Of a stretch of 32,468 nucleotides of DNA, positions 23,725-32,265 are shown piece after piece. How positions within the stretch are numbered: the first letter of the stretch is position 1; every line of letters starts with the position of its first letter. The notes under the pieces are model-generated. The model was not told the origin of the DNA, ran no database searches, and was given only the letters and a program-made list of their open reading frames with translations. A program made the position numbers and the translations under genes. The stretch comes from Ignavibacteriota bacterium (GTDB lineage: Bacteria > Bacteroidota > Ignavibacteria > UBA10030), in assembly GCA_003170475.1 (NCBI GenBank), contig PMZI01000045.1, positions 98,138-130,605 on the forward strand, in the 5' to 3' direction.

Positions 23725-26065
23725 GCTTTTCCCGTTCTTGATCGCCCTTCTGACACCGTTTGCTCTTCTTCAGGGACAGCAGACGAAACCTGAGGTGTAC
23801 AAGATCCTCGGTATTTCTGTTGAGGGTCAGCGCGCTTCAGATCCATCCGCCATCATCGCCAATACAGGGCTTAAAGTAGGTGACGAAATTTCGATTCCCG
23901 GCGAGCAAACCCGGGCAGCCATCGAGCATCTCTATACATTGCGTTTGTTCGATGACATACAGGTTCTCATAGAGAATCGAACGCCGCAAGGAGTCTACCT
24001 CCTGATACGTGTGAGGGAGAACCCTCGACTTGAGAAGATCGAAATTCTTGGAAACGATGAGTTGAGTGACGATGAGGTGATGAAAAAGATCAACCTTGTC
24101 AAGGGGCAGATCGTCACGAAACAGGATCTCTCAAGCATTATCCATCTCCTCCGTTTGAAATACGATGAGGATGGATACCTGAACGCGGTGATCAAGCCGG
24201 AACTTATCCTTGCCAACGATTCTGTGGGGAACCGAAGGATCCTGCGAGTGACCATCAATGAGGGGCCCAAAGTCAAAGTTGACCGGCTTCGCTTCCACGG
24301 AAACAAAGTGTTTGATGATGGCGATTTGAAAGGGGCGATGAAAGAGACCTCCGAGCGGGCATGGTGGAAATTCTGGACGACGAACAAGTTTGACAAGAAG
24401 AAGTATGAAGAGGACAAGAAGCTCATTCTGGATTTCTATCAGAAGAACGGGTACCGCGACGCTGAGATCCTCACAGATTCGATTTCGTACGATGAAGCAA
24501 AGAAACTTCTTGGGGTTGATATCTACGTCTATGAAGGTCCGCAATATCATATACGGAATATCATTTGGGAAGGAAATACCGTTTACAAGTCTGATATATT
24601 GAGCGCCCGCCTTGGATTTCAGAAGGGTGAGGTGTACGACAAGGAAAAGTTTGAAAAGAACATGTACCGGACGGAAGAGGAGACGGATGTTCAGTCGCTC
24701 TATTCAGACAACGGCTATCTGATGTTTCAGGCGGAGCCGGAGGAAGTCCGCGTGCCGGGAGACAGCCTGGATATCACGATCCACATCCGGGAGCATAATC
24801 AATTCCGCATAGGACAGGTGTTCATTTCCGGGAATACCAAGACATACGAAAAGGTCATCCGTCGCGAATTGTTCACTCGCCCCGGGGATTACTTCAGCCG
24901 CGGTGCCGTGATGAGGAGTGCGCGGCAGCTTTCACAACTGAACTATTTCAACCCCGAAAAGATCAAACCGGATACCAGAAATCTTGACGTGGAAAAAGGA
25001 ACCGTAGATCTGGAATATGCCGTTGAAGAGAAATCGAGCGACACGTTTAACATGTCGGTCGGTTACAGCGGGTACTTCGGATTCAATGGAGCGCTGGGAC
25101 TCACGTTTAACAACTTCTCCATCAGCGAACCGCTGAGGGGAGGACAGGGGCAGCAGTTGAGTTTTGATTGGCAGTTTGGCGAAGGGAGCCGGTACCGGAC
25201 GTTTTCCATCGGATTCACTGAACCGTGGATGTATGACACACCGACCTTGTTTGGAGTCAATCTTTTTGACCAGCACCAGAACTACGTCTACGATATGCGG
25301 CTTACCGGTGCATCCGTCCGGATTGGTCGCAGGTTCAAATGGCCCGACTATTTGTTCCGCGGGGACTGGACTGTCAAGTTCCAGCGTAATGATGTCATAA
25401 ACGGCGGATCATATTATCTCGAAGGATTGACAACGCAAGTCGGTATTTCGCAAGTCATCTCACGCAACAGCTCGGACAGCCCGATCTTCCCGTCACGCGG
25501 TTCGAATCTCTCTCTTCTGACAGAGATCAATGGCGGACCCTTCCTTCCGGGGAACGTAAATTTTCACAAGCACATTTTCAGCTTCGACTGGTACGTGCCG
25601 GTCATGGGGAGTTCCCGTGTTGCGCTCGCTTTGTCTACGACGTGGGGGTTCATCTTCGGTATCGGGGGGAGCGCGAGAATTCAGCCGACGGACGTCTTCT
25701 ACATGGGCGGCACCGGGTTGGGTTATTTCAACACGACGCCATTGCGAGGATATGATGACCGCGGCGTCGGTCCAACAAGCGGCGGCCACGCCATGATCAA
25801 GCACTCTGCCGAACTTCGGTTCGCTTTGACGATCAACCCCATTCCCATATACACGTTGATGTTCGCCGAGGCTGGAAACGTCTGGGCTGAACCCAAGAAC
25901 ACCGACCCGATGGATCTCCGGCGATCAGCGGGGGTTGGAGTTCGACTGATGATTCAACCGATCGGTCTTGTTGGGTTTGATTACGGATATGGTTTTGATT
26001 CAACAACGCCGACGCTCGGTCCGCCGGGATGGAAATTCCATTTCCAGTTTGGCAAAGGATTTTAG
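23708..26065 (+). CDS. bamA: Outer-membrane protein assembly factor BamA
   Basis: A 785-residue Omp85 protein that folds and inserts beta-barrel proteins into the outer membrane. The GTG start is forced by an in-frame stop six bases upstream and gives a signal peptide (basic MHRSHR, hydrophobic LFPFLIALLTPFALL). Residues about 28-435 hold POTRA repeats, for example around VRENPRLEKIEILGNDEL and IREHNQFRIGQVFISGNTKT, split by typical loops. From about 440 comes the 16-strand barrel, with the conserved loop-6 motif RGYDDRG at 680-686 and a C-terminal aromatic residue (FGKGF) as needed for barrel recognition. It overlaps uppS and is followed by two periplasmic chaperone genes, the expected Bam neighbourhood. 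Confidence 0.95.
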   Translation: MHRSHRLFPFLIALLTPFALLQGQQTKPEVYKILGISVEGQRASDPSAIIANTGLKVGDEISIPGEQTRAAIEHLYTLRLFDDIQVLIENRTPQGVYLLIRVRENPRLEKIEILGNDELSDDEVMKKINLVKGQIVTKQDLSSIIHLLRLKYDEDGYLNAVIKPELILANDSVGNRRILRVTINEGPKVKVDRLRFHGNKVFDDGDLKGAMKETSERAWWKFWTTNKFDKKKYEEDKKLILDFYQKNGYRDAEILTDSISYDEAKKLLGVDIYVYEGPQYHIRNIIWEGNTVYKSDILSARLGFQKGEVYDKEKFEKNMYRTEEETDVQSLYSDNGYLMFQAEPEEVRVPGDSLDITIHIREHNQFRIGQVFISGNTKTYEKVIRRELFTRPGDYFSRGAVMRSARQLSQLNYFNPEKIKPDTRNLDVEKGTVDLEYAVEEKSSDTFNMSVGYSGYFGFNGALGLTFNNFSISEPLRGGQGQQLSFDWQFGEGSRYRTFSIGFTEPWMYDTPTLFGVNLFDQHQNYVYDMRLTGASVRIGRRFKWPDYLFRGDWTVKFQRNDVINGGSYYLEGLTTQVGISQVISRNSSDSPIFPSRGSNLSLLTEINGGPFLPGNVNFHKHIFSFDWYVPVMGSSRVALALSTTWGFIFGIGGSARIQPTDVFYMGGTGLGYFNTTPLRGYDDRGVGPTSGGHAMIKHSAELRFALTINPIPIYTLMFAEAGNVWAEPKNTDPMDLRRSAGVGVRLMIQPIGLVGFDYGYGFDSTTPTLGPPGWKFHFQFGKGF

Positions 26066-26115
26066 TTTCTGATTTCTGCAATCACTCTAACCGTTCACAT
26101 CATCTCGAGGATACC

Positions 26116-26655
26116 GTGAAGAATACGTTCATTCTAATCGCTCTTGCAGCTCTGTTCGTCCTGTCGGCAAGTGTTGCCGTTGCTCAAACGACGAAAGCAG
26201 CGTTTGTCGACTCTGAGAAAATTCTAGGGGAATTGCCCGAAGCCCAGAAGGCATCTCAGGAATTGGGAACGATGGTCAAAGCATGGCAAGATTCAGTCGC
26301 AGGCATGCAAGCCGATTTCCAGAAGCAGGTTGAGGAGTATCAGAAGCAGTCGTCCGTCATGGCAGCCGCAAAGAAAGATGCGGAAGAGAAACGACTCAAC
26401 GAGATCAATCTCAAGTGGCGCGAATTCTACACACAGAAGCTGGATCCTCAGAAGGGTGAGGCGGCTCAGGAGCGTGAGAAACGTTTGGCACCCATTCGGG
26501 AGAAAGTTCTTCGTGCCATCGAAGCTGTTGCGAAGGAAGATGGATTCACCTTCGTCTTCGATCGTGCCAACGTCCTTTTCGCCGATGCAAAAGTCGACCT
26601 GACGTACAAGGTGATCGATCGGCTGAAGAGAGGCACAGTTCCGAAGGCGAAGTAG
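26116..26655 (+). CDS. skp: Periplasmic chaperone Skp/OmpH, copy 1
   Basis: A 179-residue OmpH-family chaperone that escorts unfolded outer-membrane proteins to the Bam complex. The GTG at 26116 has GAGG five bases upstream and starts a clear signal peptide (NTFILIALAALFVLSASVAVAQ split by cleavage after AVAQ). The longer frame from 26029 begins inside bamA and is rejected. The mature part begins with the family strand KAAFVDSEKILGELPEA, continues as a long charged coiled coil (about 50-135), and ends in a strand-rich core with VAKEDGFTFVFDRANVLFAD. It lies 50 bases after bamA. Confidence 0.9.
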   Translation: MKNTFILIALAALFVLSASVAVAQTTKAAFVDSEKILGELPEAQKASQELGTMVKAWQDSVAGMQADFQKQVEEYQKQSSVMAAAKKDAEEKRLNEINLKWREFYTQKLDPQKGEAAQEREKRLAPIREKVLRAIEAVAKEDGFTFVFDRANVLFADAKVDLTYKVIDRLKRGTVPKAK

Positions 26656-26727
26656 CGTTCGGATGGCTGGCCGTACTGTTGGTAAGCGATGAGAACACTT
26701 GAACGTGCAGAAAGGTGGGGTGTACCT

Positions 26728-27261
26728 ATGAAGAAACTCTGGTGGCTTTCGATCTGTGCGATGCTCGTCGGTTCATCATGGGCGCTGGGGCAGGCGAAGG
26801 TCGGATTTGTGAGCACCGATGCCATCATGAAGCAGTTGCCTGATGCACAGGATGCCCAGAAACAGCTCGACCAGATCGTTGTTGACTGGCAGGCCGATCT
26901 GAACAAGATGCAGCAGGACTGGCAGAAAAAGTACGACGACTATGAGAAGCGGAAGCTCATCATGACCGAACAACGTCGGGCGGACTCCGAAAAGGAAATG
27001 CGGGATCTCGATTCCAAGATTGCAGATTTCCGCAACAAAAAATTCGGACAGAACGGCGATCTTTTTGCCAAGCAGAATGAGCTGATGAAGCCGGTGCAGG
27101 ATCGTGTGTTCAAGGCCATTCAGGAAGTCGCAGTCGAAGAGGGATATGACTACGTTTTTGACAAAAGCGGCGAAATTTTGCTCATGTACGCGAATGTGAA
27201 GTACGACCTCACTCCAAAGGTATTGGCGAAGCTCAATGTTGCTGCCAGCGGAGTGAAGTAG
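26728..27261 (+). CDS. Periplasmic chaperone Skp/OmpH, copy 2
   Basis: A second OmpH-family chaperone of 177 residues, 72 bases after the first. The ATG at 26728 with a G-rich AGGTGGGG upstream starts a signal peptide (MKKLWWLSICAMLVGSSWALG); the longer start at 26689 puts 13 untypical residues before it. The mature protein opens VGFVSTDAIMKQLPDAQ, has a coiled coil with DWQKKYDDYEKRKL, and ends with VAVEEGYDYVFDKSGEILLMY. The layout matches copy 1 but the sequences differ widely, so the duplication is old. Tandem skp genes are common in Bacteroidota and Chlorobi. Confidence 0.88.
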   Translation: MKKLWWLSICAMLVGSSWALGQAKVGFVSTDAIMKQLPDAQDAQKQLDQIVVDWQADLNKMQQDWQKKYDDYEKRKLIMTEQRRADSEKEMRDLDSKIADFRNKKFGQNGDLFAKQNELMKPVQDRVFKAIQEVAVEEGYDYVFDKSGEILLMYANVKYDLTPKVLAKLNVAASGVK

Positions 27262-27274
27262 AACTGGCCTGCCC

Positions 27275-28330
27275 ATGACCACTCAGGAAATCGCGACTCT
27301 GTTCAAAGGTGAAGTCGTTGGCGATCCGAACGTCGAGATTCGCAGGGTCGCGAAGATCGAGGAAGCGGGCACGGGAGATCTCACCTTCTTTGCTAATCCG
27401 AAGTACGAGAAGTACATCGCTTCTACCAACGCGTCCGCGATTCTCGTTTCGAACGGGTTCGACACGACCCGGACGGTAGCGAGCCGTCTCGTCTTCATCA
27501 AGGTTCCTGATCCCTACGTAGCGTTTCTCCAGATTCTGAAGCGCGTGACGCCAATGCCTGATCCGTTTCCAAAAGGCATTCACGCAACTGCGGTCATCCC
27601 TGATTCTGCGAAACTCGGTTCGGGGATCTCGATTGGAGCACATGTTGTCCTCGGCGAGAACGTCGTCGTCGGTGCGAACACGAAGATCGGCCACGGGTGC
27701 GTTTTGGGCGACGGATCGAATGTTGGTGAGAACAGTGTGATCTATCCGAACGTTTCGGTGTATCACGGTTGTAAGATTGGCAATCGCGTCATTCTTCATT
27801 CAGGAGTCGTCATTGGCAGTGACGGCTTCGGATTCGCTCCGAGAAGTGATGGCACGTACGAGAAGATACCGCAATTGGGGATCGCCGTCCTTGAGGATGA
27901 TGTTGAAGTCGGGGCGAATTGCACGATTGACCGCGCCACGATAGGCCAGACACTCCTCAAGCATGGAGTGAAGTTGGACAACTTGGTCCATATCGCCCAC
28001 AATGTCGTCGTCGGGGAGAACACGGTGATCGCTGCACAGGCTGGAATCAGCGGCAGCACAAAGGTCGGCAAGAATGTCGTGATCGCAGGACAGGTCGGCA
28101 TCGTCGGGCACATTGAGATAGGGGACCGGTCTGTCCTTATGGCACAGTCGGGGATACCGAAATCGACGGAGCCCGGGAAAATCTACTTTGGTAGCCCTGC
28201 AAAAGATCACCACAGAGCGATGAGGATCGAGGCAGTCATACGTTCACTGCCGGAGCTTGCGAAGGACATTGAACAACTAAAAAGGTCGTTGGAGGAACTC
28301 CGCAACCGTTTGTCAGAGTCCAAACCGTAA
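27275..28330 (+). CDS. lpxD: UDP-3-O-(3-hydroxyacyl)glucosamine N-acyltransferase
   Basis: A 351-residue LpxD, third step of lipid A synthesis: it adds the N-linked hydroxyacyl chain. An N-terminal uridine-binding domain (about 1-100, with GDLTFFANPKYEKYI) is followed by a left-handed beta-helix of hexapeptide repeats (about 100-305). The catalytic His is His242 in IAHNVVVG, matching His239 of E. coli. A helical C-terminus (LAKDIEQLKRSLEELRNRL) forms the trimer stalk. It starts 13 bases after the second skp gene. Lipid A genes downstream complete steps one to three. lpxB is not in the window. Confidence 0.95.
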   Translation: MTTQEIATLFKGEVVGDPNVEIRRVAKIEEAGTGDLTFFANPKYEKYIASTNASAILVSNGFDTTRTVASRLVFIKVPDPYVAFLQILKRVTPMPDPFPKGIHATAVIPDSAKLGSGISIGAHVVLGENVVVGANTKIGHGCVLGDGSNVGENSVIYPNVSVYHGCKIGNRVILHSGVVIGSDGFGFAPRSDGTYEKIPQLGIAVLEDDVEVGANCTIDRATIGQTLLKHGVKLDNLVHIAHNVVVGENTVIAAQAGISGSTKVGKNVVIAGQVGIVGHIEIGDRSVLMAQSGIPKSTEPGKIYFGSPAKDHHRAMRIEAVIRSLPELAKDIEQLKRSLEELRNRLSESKP

Positions 28331-28350
28331 TCACTCTTCCGGAGAGACCC

Positions 28351-29823
28351 ATGCTTGTTCAGCAACATACCATCAAGAAGCCAGTCACCATGACGGGGGT
28401 CGGATTGCACACGGGCGTGCAGACGACCATGACATTTAAACCCGCGCCGGAAAACTTTGGAATTCGGTTTCGCCGGGTTGATGTCGGCGGAAATCCTGAG
28501 GTTCCTGCGGATGTCGATCACGTGGTGGGAGTGGAACGCGGAACGACGATCGGGATCGGTGATGTTCGTGTGCACACCGTTGAGCATGTGCTTGCAGCGA
28601 TCGTAGGTCTCCAGGTCGACAACGTCATTATCGAACTGGACAACATTGAGCCCCCCATTGCTGACGGGAGTTCGAGGCCTTTTGTCGACATGATTCTTGA
28701 GGCCGGCGTACAGGAGCAGGAAGCTCCAAAAGACTACCTCATCATCGACCAGCCCATTCGCTATCAGAATGAAGAAAAAGGAGTCGACATTGTCGCATTA
28801 CCGACAGATGATTTCCGGCTCACCGTGCTCATTGATTATCACAACCCTGCCCTTGGCAGCCAGCATACGGGATTGTTCAGCCTCGAAAAAGAATTCGTAA
28901 CGGAGTTTTCCCAAGCCCGCACGTTTTGCTTTCTCCACGAAGTTGAGATGCTCCGGGATAAGGGACTCATCAAAGGCGGGAACCTCGACAACGCGATCGT
29001 CATCGTGGATCGCGATCTGTCGAACCACGAGCTCAATAGTCTGGCGAAAAAGCTCGGGATCGATCACGCCCTTATTCTCGGTCAAACAGGAGTCTTGAAC
29101 GAGAAGCAACTGCATTTCAAGAATGAGCCCGCGCGGCACAAACTGGTGGATCTTATCGGAGACCTGGCACTCATCGGGGTTCCCTTGAAGGCCCAGATCC
29201 TCGCAGCAAGGCCGGGGCATGCAAGCAATGTGGAATTTGCCCGGCGTGTACGCAAGCTGTACCAGCAGAAGAAGCTGGTCAAGAAGTACATGCACGCGAA
29301 AAAGGAAGGCGTGATCTTTGATGTCAATGCGATTACCCGCATTCTGCCCCATCGGTATCCGTTTCTCCTCATCGATAAGATCATCGATTTCCAACTTGAC
29401 GAACGTGTTGTGGGTGTCAAGAACGTGACATTCAATGAACCCTTTTTCCAGGGTCATTTTCCTAATCAGCCTGTGATGCCGGGTGTGTTGATCGTCGAAG
29501 CCATGGCGCAAGCAGGTGGTGTCTTGATGCTGAACGGCCTGGAGAATCCGGGAAACAAACTCGTGTACTTCATGTCCATCAACAATGTGAAGTTCCGAAG
29601 GCCGGTCGTTCCCGGAGACCAACTTGTCCTGGAAGTGACGATGGTCAGTCGTCGATCGAAGTTTATTCAAATCCGTGGTCAGGCGTTTGTTGATGGCAAT
29701 CTCGTCGCTGAAGGGGATTTCTCCGCTGCGATTGTCGACAGGGAAGAGACTCAACAGAAACAGGGGAACCATTCAGACTCCTATCAACTCTCATCAGAGA
29801 ACCAGAACACATCGACAAAATAA
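28351..29823 (+). CDS. lpxC/fabZ: Bifunctional LpxC deacetylase / FabZ dehydratase fusion
   Basis: A 490-residue fusion. Residues 1 to about 305 are LpxC, the zinc-dependent deacetylase committing UDP-acyl-GlcNAc to lipid A: His79 (HTVEH), His263 and Asp267 (HKLVD) should bind zinc, and His290 (PGH) is the catalytic acid. After a basic linker (about 305-320), residues 320-470 are FabZ, the 3-hydroxyacyl-ACP dehydratase, with PHRYPFLLID and catalytic His369 and Glu383 in GHFPNQPVMPGVLIVEAMAQ split at PV. A polar tail of about 25 residues follows. Fusion of the two enzymes, which compete for the same hydroxyacyl pool, is a known trait of Bacteroidota/Chlorobi and relatives. Its stop overlaps the lpxA start by one base. 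Confidence 0.95.
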   Translation: MLVQQHTIKKPVTMTGVGLHTGVQTTMTFKPAPENFGIRFRRVDVGGNPEVPADVDHVVGVERGTTIGIGDVRVHTVEHVLAAIVGLQVDNVIIELDNIEPPIADGSSRPFVDMILEAGVQEQEAPKDYLIIDQPIRYQNEEKGVDIVALPTDDFRLTVLIDYHNPALGSQHTGLFSLEKEFVTEFSQARTFCFLHEVEMLRDKGLIKGGNLDNAIVIVDRDLSNHELNSLAKKLGIDHALILGQTGVLNEKQLHFKNEPARHKLVDLIGDLALIGVPLKAQILAARPGHASNVEFARRVRKLYQQKKLVKKYMHAKKEGVIFDVNAITRILPHRYPFLLIDKIIDFQLDERVVGVKNVTFNEPFFQGHFPNQPVMPGVLIVEAMAQAGGVLMLNGLENPGNKLVYFMSINNVKFRRPVVPGDQLVLEVTMVSRRSKFIQIRGQAFVDGNLVAEGDFSAAIVDREETQQKQGNHSDSYQLSSENQNTSTK

Positions 29824-30614
29824 TGGCGACAAACATTGATTCGCGCGCGCTGGTCAGTCCCAAGGCCGTGATCGGGGAGGGTGTGCATGTGGGGCCTTTT
29901 TCTGTCATTGAGGATGATGTGACGATCGGTGACGGAACATGGATCGGAACTCATGCTGTCATCCACAGTGGCAGCCGTGTTGGTCGGGAGTGCAAGATTC
30001 ATGCGATGGCCGCCATCGGCGGTCCTCCGCAGGATCTGAAGTACCGCGGGGAGCCCACGACCGTTGAAATCGGTGACAAGACCGTCGTTCGGGAATTTGT
30101 TACGCTGAACCGCGCAACCATCGAGACGGGAAAAACCGTGATCGGCAGCAATTGCATGTTCATGGCGTATTCGCACGTCGGTCACGATTGTGTGGTTGGC
30201 GATAACGTTATCCTGGCTAACTGTTGTGCACTGGGCGGTCATGTACACCTGGGGCACTGGGTCATCCTCGGCGGCTTGACGCCGGTGCATCAGTTCTGCA
30301 CGATCGGTGATCATGCGATGGTCGGAGGTGGATTCCGTGTCGTGAAAGATGTCCCGCCGTACGTTCTTGCAGGAAGCGAGCCTCTTATTTTCGAACGACT
30401 CAACATCGTCGGGTTGCGCCGAAGAGGATTCTCGGACACATCGATCGAGGTGCTCGATAAGACCTATCGTCTTATCTACCGCTCAAGCCTCAACGTTTCT
30501 CAAGCAGTTGCCCGCATCAAAGAAGAAGTCGAGCAAACGCCAGAGGTTCAGGCGGTCCTTTCATTCATCGCGATGAGCAAGCGCGGTATCATTTCTGGCT
30601 ACGCCCACCACTAG
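29823..30614 (+). CDS. lpxA: UDP-N-acetylglucosamine O-acyltransferase
   Basis: A 263-residue LpxA, first enzyme of lipid A synthesis. Hexapeptide repeats form a left-handed beta-helix over about residues 1-190. The catalytic His is His121 in SHVGHDC, equivalent to His125 of E. coli. The signature IGGPPQDLKY is present, and GGGFRVVKDVPPYVLAGSEP leads into a helical C-terminal domain. The start codon shares its A with the stop of lpxC-fabZ (TAATG), so the two are translationally coupled. Length is normal (262 in E. coli). Confidence 0.95.
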   Translation: MATNIDSRALVSPKAVIGEGVHVGPFSVIEDDVTIGDGTWIGTHAVIHSGSRVGRECKIHAMAAIGGPPQDLKYRGEPTTVEIGDKTVVREFVTLNRATIETGKTVIGSNCMFMAYSHVGHDCVVGDNVILANCCALGGHVHLGHWVILGGLTPVHQFCTIGDHAMVGGGFRVVKDVPPYVLAGSEPLIFERLNIVGLRRRGFSDTSIEVLDKTYRLIYRSSLNVSQAVARIKEEVEQTPEVQAVLSFIAMSKRGIISGYAHH

Positions 30615-31391
30615 ATGATCTGGCAGTTCCGCAATACGGGATATCGGACCGGCGCAGAAAACATGGAGTACGACGAGCAGCTTGCTCAGTCACTTCTGGC
30701 GGCCGATCATCCATTTGTCGTACGAGTCTATGGATGGAAACCTCCGGCGATTTCGCTCGGCTGGCACCAAAACATGGAAGATATTGATCTCGAGAAATGC
30801 TCCCGGGAAGGGATTGATGTTGTCCGCCGATCCACGGGAGGTCGGGCGATTCTTCACTCGGACGAAGTCACCTACAGCGTCGTCATGATTGCCACACAAA
30901 AGAGCGTTCTCTCCGTCTACCAGCAGATCAGCGAGGCGCTTGTCCGTGGACTCCGGGAACTCGGTGCTGACGTTGCGCTGGAAAAATCGCAGCCGCATTT
31001 TCCATCCCTGTATCGGTTACCCTCGGCAGTGGCCTGCTTTGCAAGCGTTGCCAGGTATGAGATCCATATCGATGGGCGGAAATTGGTTGGGAGTGCTCAG
31101 AGAAGATTTGCCCGGCCGGACGGCCAGGAGGTCGTTCTCCAACATGGATCGATCCTGCTCGGTGAGGACCATCTCAGGATGGTGGATTTCCTCCGAGGAT
31201 TGGATTATTCTCAGCGCAAGCAACTGAAGATTGAACTCCGACAGAACACGGTCGACCTCTCGTCCGCCTTCGGCAGGAAGGTTCGATTCGAAGAGGTGGT
31301 GCCTGCTTTGGAGTGGGGATTCGAAAAGACCTGGGGAATAGATTTCTCCGATCTGGGAATGAGTGTGGAATCGAACGTTTCCGAAAGATGA
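30615..31391 (+). CDS. LplA/LipM-family octanoyltransferase or lipoate-protein ligase
   Basis: A 258-residue member of the biotin/lipoate ligase fold that starts directly after the lpxA stop. It has RRSTGGRAILH (substrate-binding loop), SLGWHQN and KLVGSAQRRFARPDG with the conserved Lys156. Cys141 in AVACFASVARYEI sits where Bacillus LipM has its nucleophilic Cys150. LipM moves octanoate from acyl carrier protein to lipoyl domains; LplA ligates free lipoate and lacks this Cys and has an extra C-terminal domain. The short length and Cys141 favour LipM. Lipoylation serves 2-oxoacid dehydrogenases and the glycine cleavage system. Its place in the lipid A operon is probably about sharing acyl-ACP supply or simply co-transcription. 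Confidence 0.82.
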   Translation: MIWQFRNTGYRTGAENMEYDEQLAQSLLAADHPFVVRVYGWKPPAISLGWHQNMEDIDLEKCSREGIDVVRRSTGGRAILHSDEVTYSVVMIATQKSVLSVYQQISEALVRGLRELGADVALEKSQPHFPSLYRLPSAVACFASVARYEIHIDGRKLVGSAQRRFARPDGQEVVLQHGSILLGEDHLRMVDFLRGLDYSQRKQLKIELRQNTVDLSSAFGRKVRFEEVVPALEWGFEKTWGIDFSDLGMSVESNVSER

Positions 31392-31452
31392 GCAAGACAG
31401 AATTTGGGCGAGACGTTGTGTGAGTCTTTAATTTTCAATACTTTCTATCGTC

Positions 31453-32241
31453 GTGAAATCAAAAGCAAAAAAGAAATACAACATTCTGGTATCAAACGAT
31501 GATGGCATCGACGCCCCCGGCATCTATGTGCTCGTTCAGGAACTGAGGAAAATCGGCGATGTGGTTGTCGTTGCCCCTGACAAACAACAAAGTGCAGTGG
31601 GGCATGCGATCACGATGAATTTTCCTTTACGCGCGAAGGAGGTCAAGAAGGATGGGGCTTTTTTCGGCTATGCTGTGGAAGGTACGCCTGCTGACTCGGT
31701 CAAGTTGGCCGTCAAGGCCCTCCTCAAGAAGAAGCCCGACCTCGTTGTTTCAGGTGTGAACCATGGAGCAAACACGGCCATCAGCATCATCTATTCCGGG
31801 ACTGTGTCTGCGGCGACCGAAGGCACCATTCTCGGCATTCCGTCGATGGCAGTCTCGCTGACCACGTATGGTCCGCCCGATTTTCGGTACGCTGCGAAGT
31901 TCGCCAGGAAATTAGCTCAGCTGGTTCTGAAAAAAGGGCTGCCCGAAGGAACACTTCTCAATGTTAATGTCCCGGCCGTAGCGGAGAAGGAGATCAAGGG
32001 TGTTCGAGTTACGCGACAAGCGCGGGCCGTCTGGAACGATACCTTCGATGTCCGGCGGGATCCGACGAACAAGGAATACTATTGGCTGACGGGCAATTTG
32101 CAGGACGACGATGAAGGACCTGAATTCGATCAATCCTGTGTTCGGGACAACTATGTTTCGGTAACACCAATCCACTATGATTTGACAGATTACAAATTGC
32201 TCGGCATGATGGAGCAATGGGACGTTGACTCACTTCACTAA
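31453..32241 (+). CDS. surE: 5'/3'-nucleotidase SurE
   Basis: A 262-residue SurE phosphatase acting on nucleoside monophosphates. Metal ligands are Asp16 and Asp17 in VSNDDGIDAPG, Ser47 in KQQSAVGHA and Asn103 in SGVNHGANT. The rest (YSGTVSAATEGTILGIPSMAVS split by normal residues, NVNVPA) is typical. The start is GTG at 31453. The 61-base gap after the octanoyltransferase has no clear terminator, so it probably remains in the same transcript. Length is normal for the family. Confidence 0.93.
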   Translation: MKSKAKKKYNILVSNDDGIDAPGIYVLVQELRKIGDVVVVAPDKQQSAVGHAITMNFPLRAKEVKKDGAFFGYAVEGTPADSVKLAVKALLKKKPDLVVSGVNHGANTAISIIYSGTVSAATEGTILGIPSMAVSLTTYGPPDFRYAAKFARKLAQLVLKKGLPEGTLLNVNVPAVAEKEIKGVRVTRQARAVWNDTFDVRRDPTNKEYYWLTGNLQDDDEGPEFDQSCVRDNYVSVTPIHYDLTDYKLLGMMEQWDVDSLH

Positions 32242-32265
32242 CAACGATTAAGAGGGACCCAGACA

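Noticed and set aside
28798-29772. 324-codon open frame on the minus strand inside lpxC-fabZ
   Set aside because: It is antisense to a gene with all catalytic residues intact, shows no family motif, and has no ribosome site or operon context.
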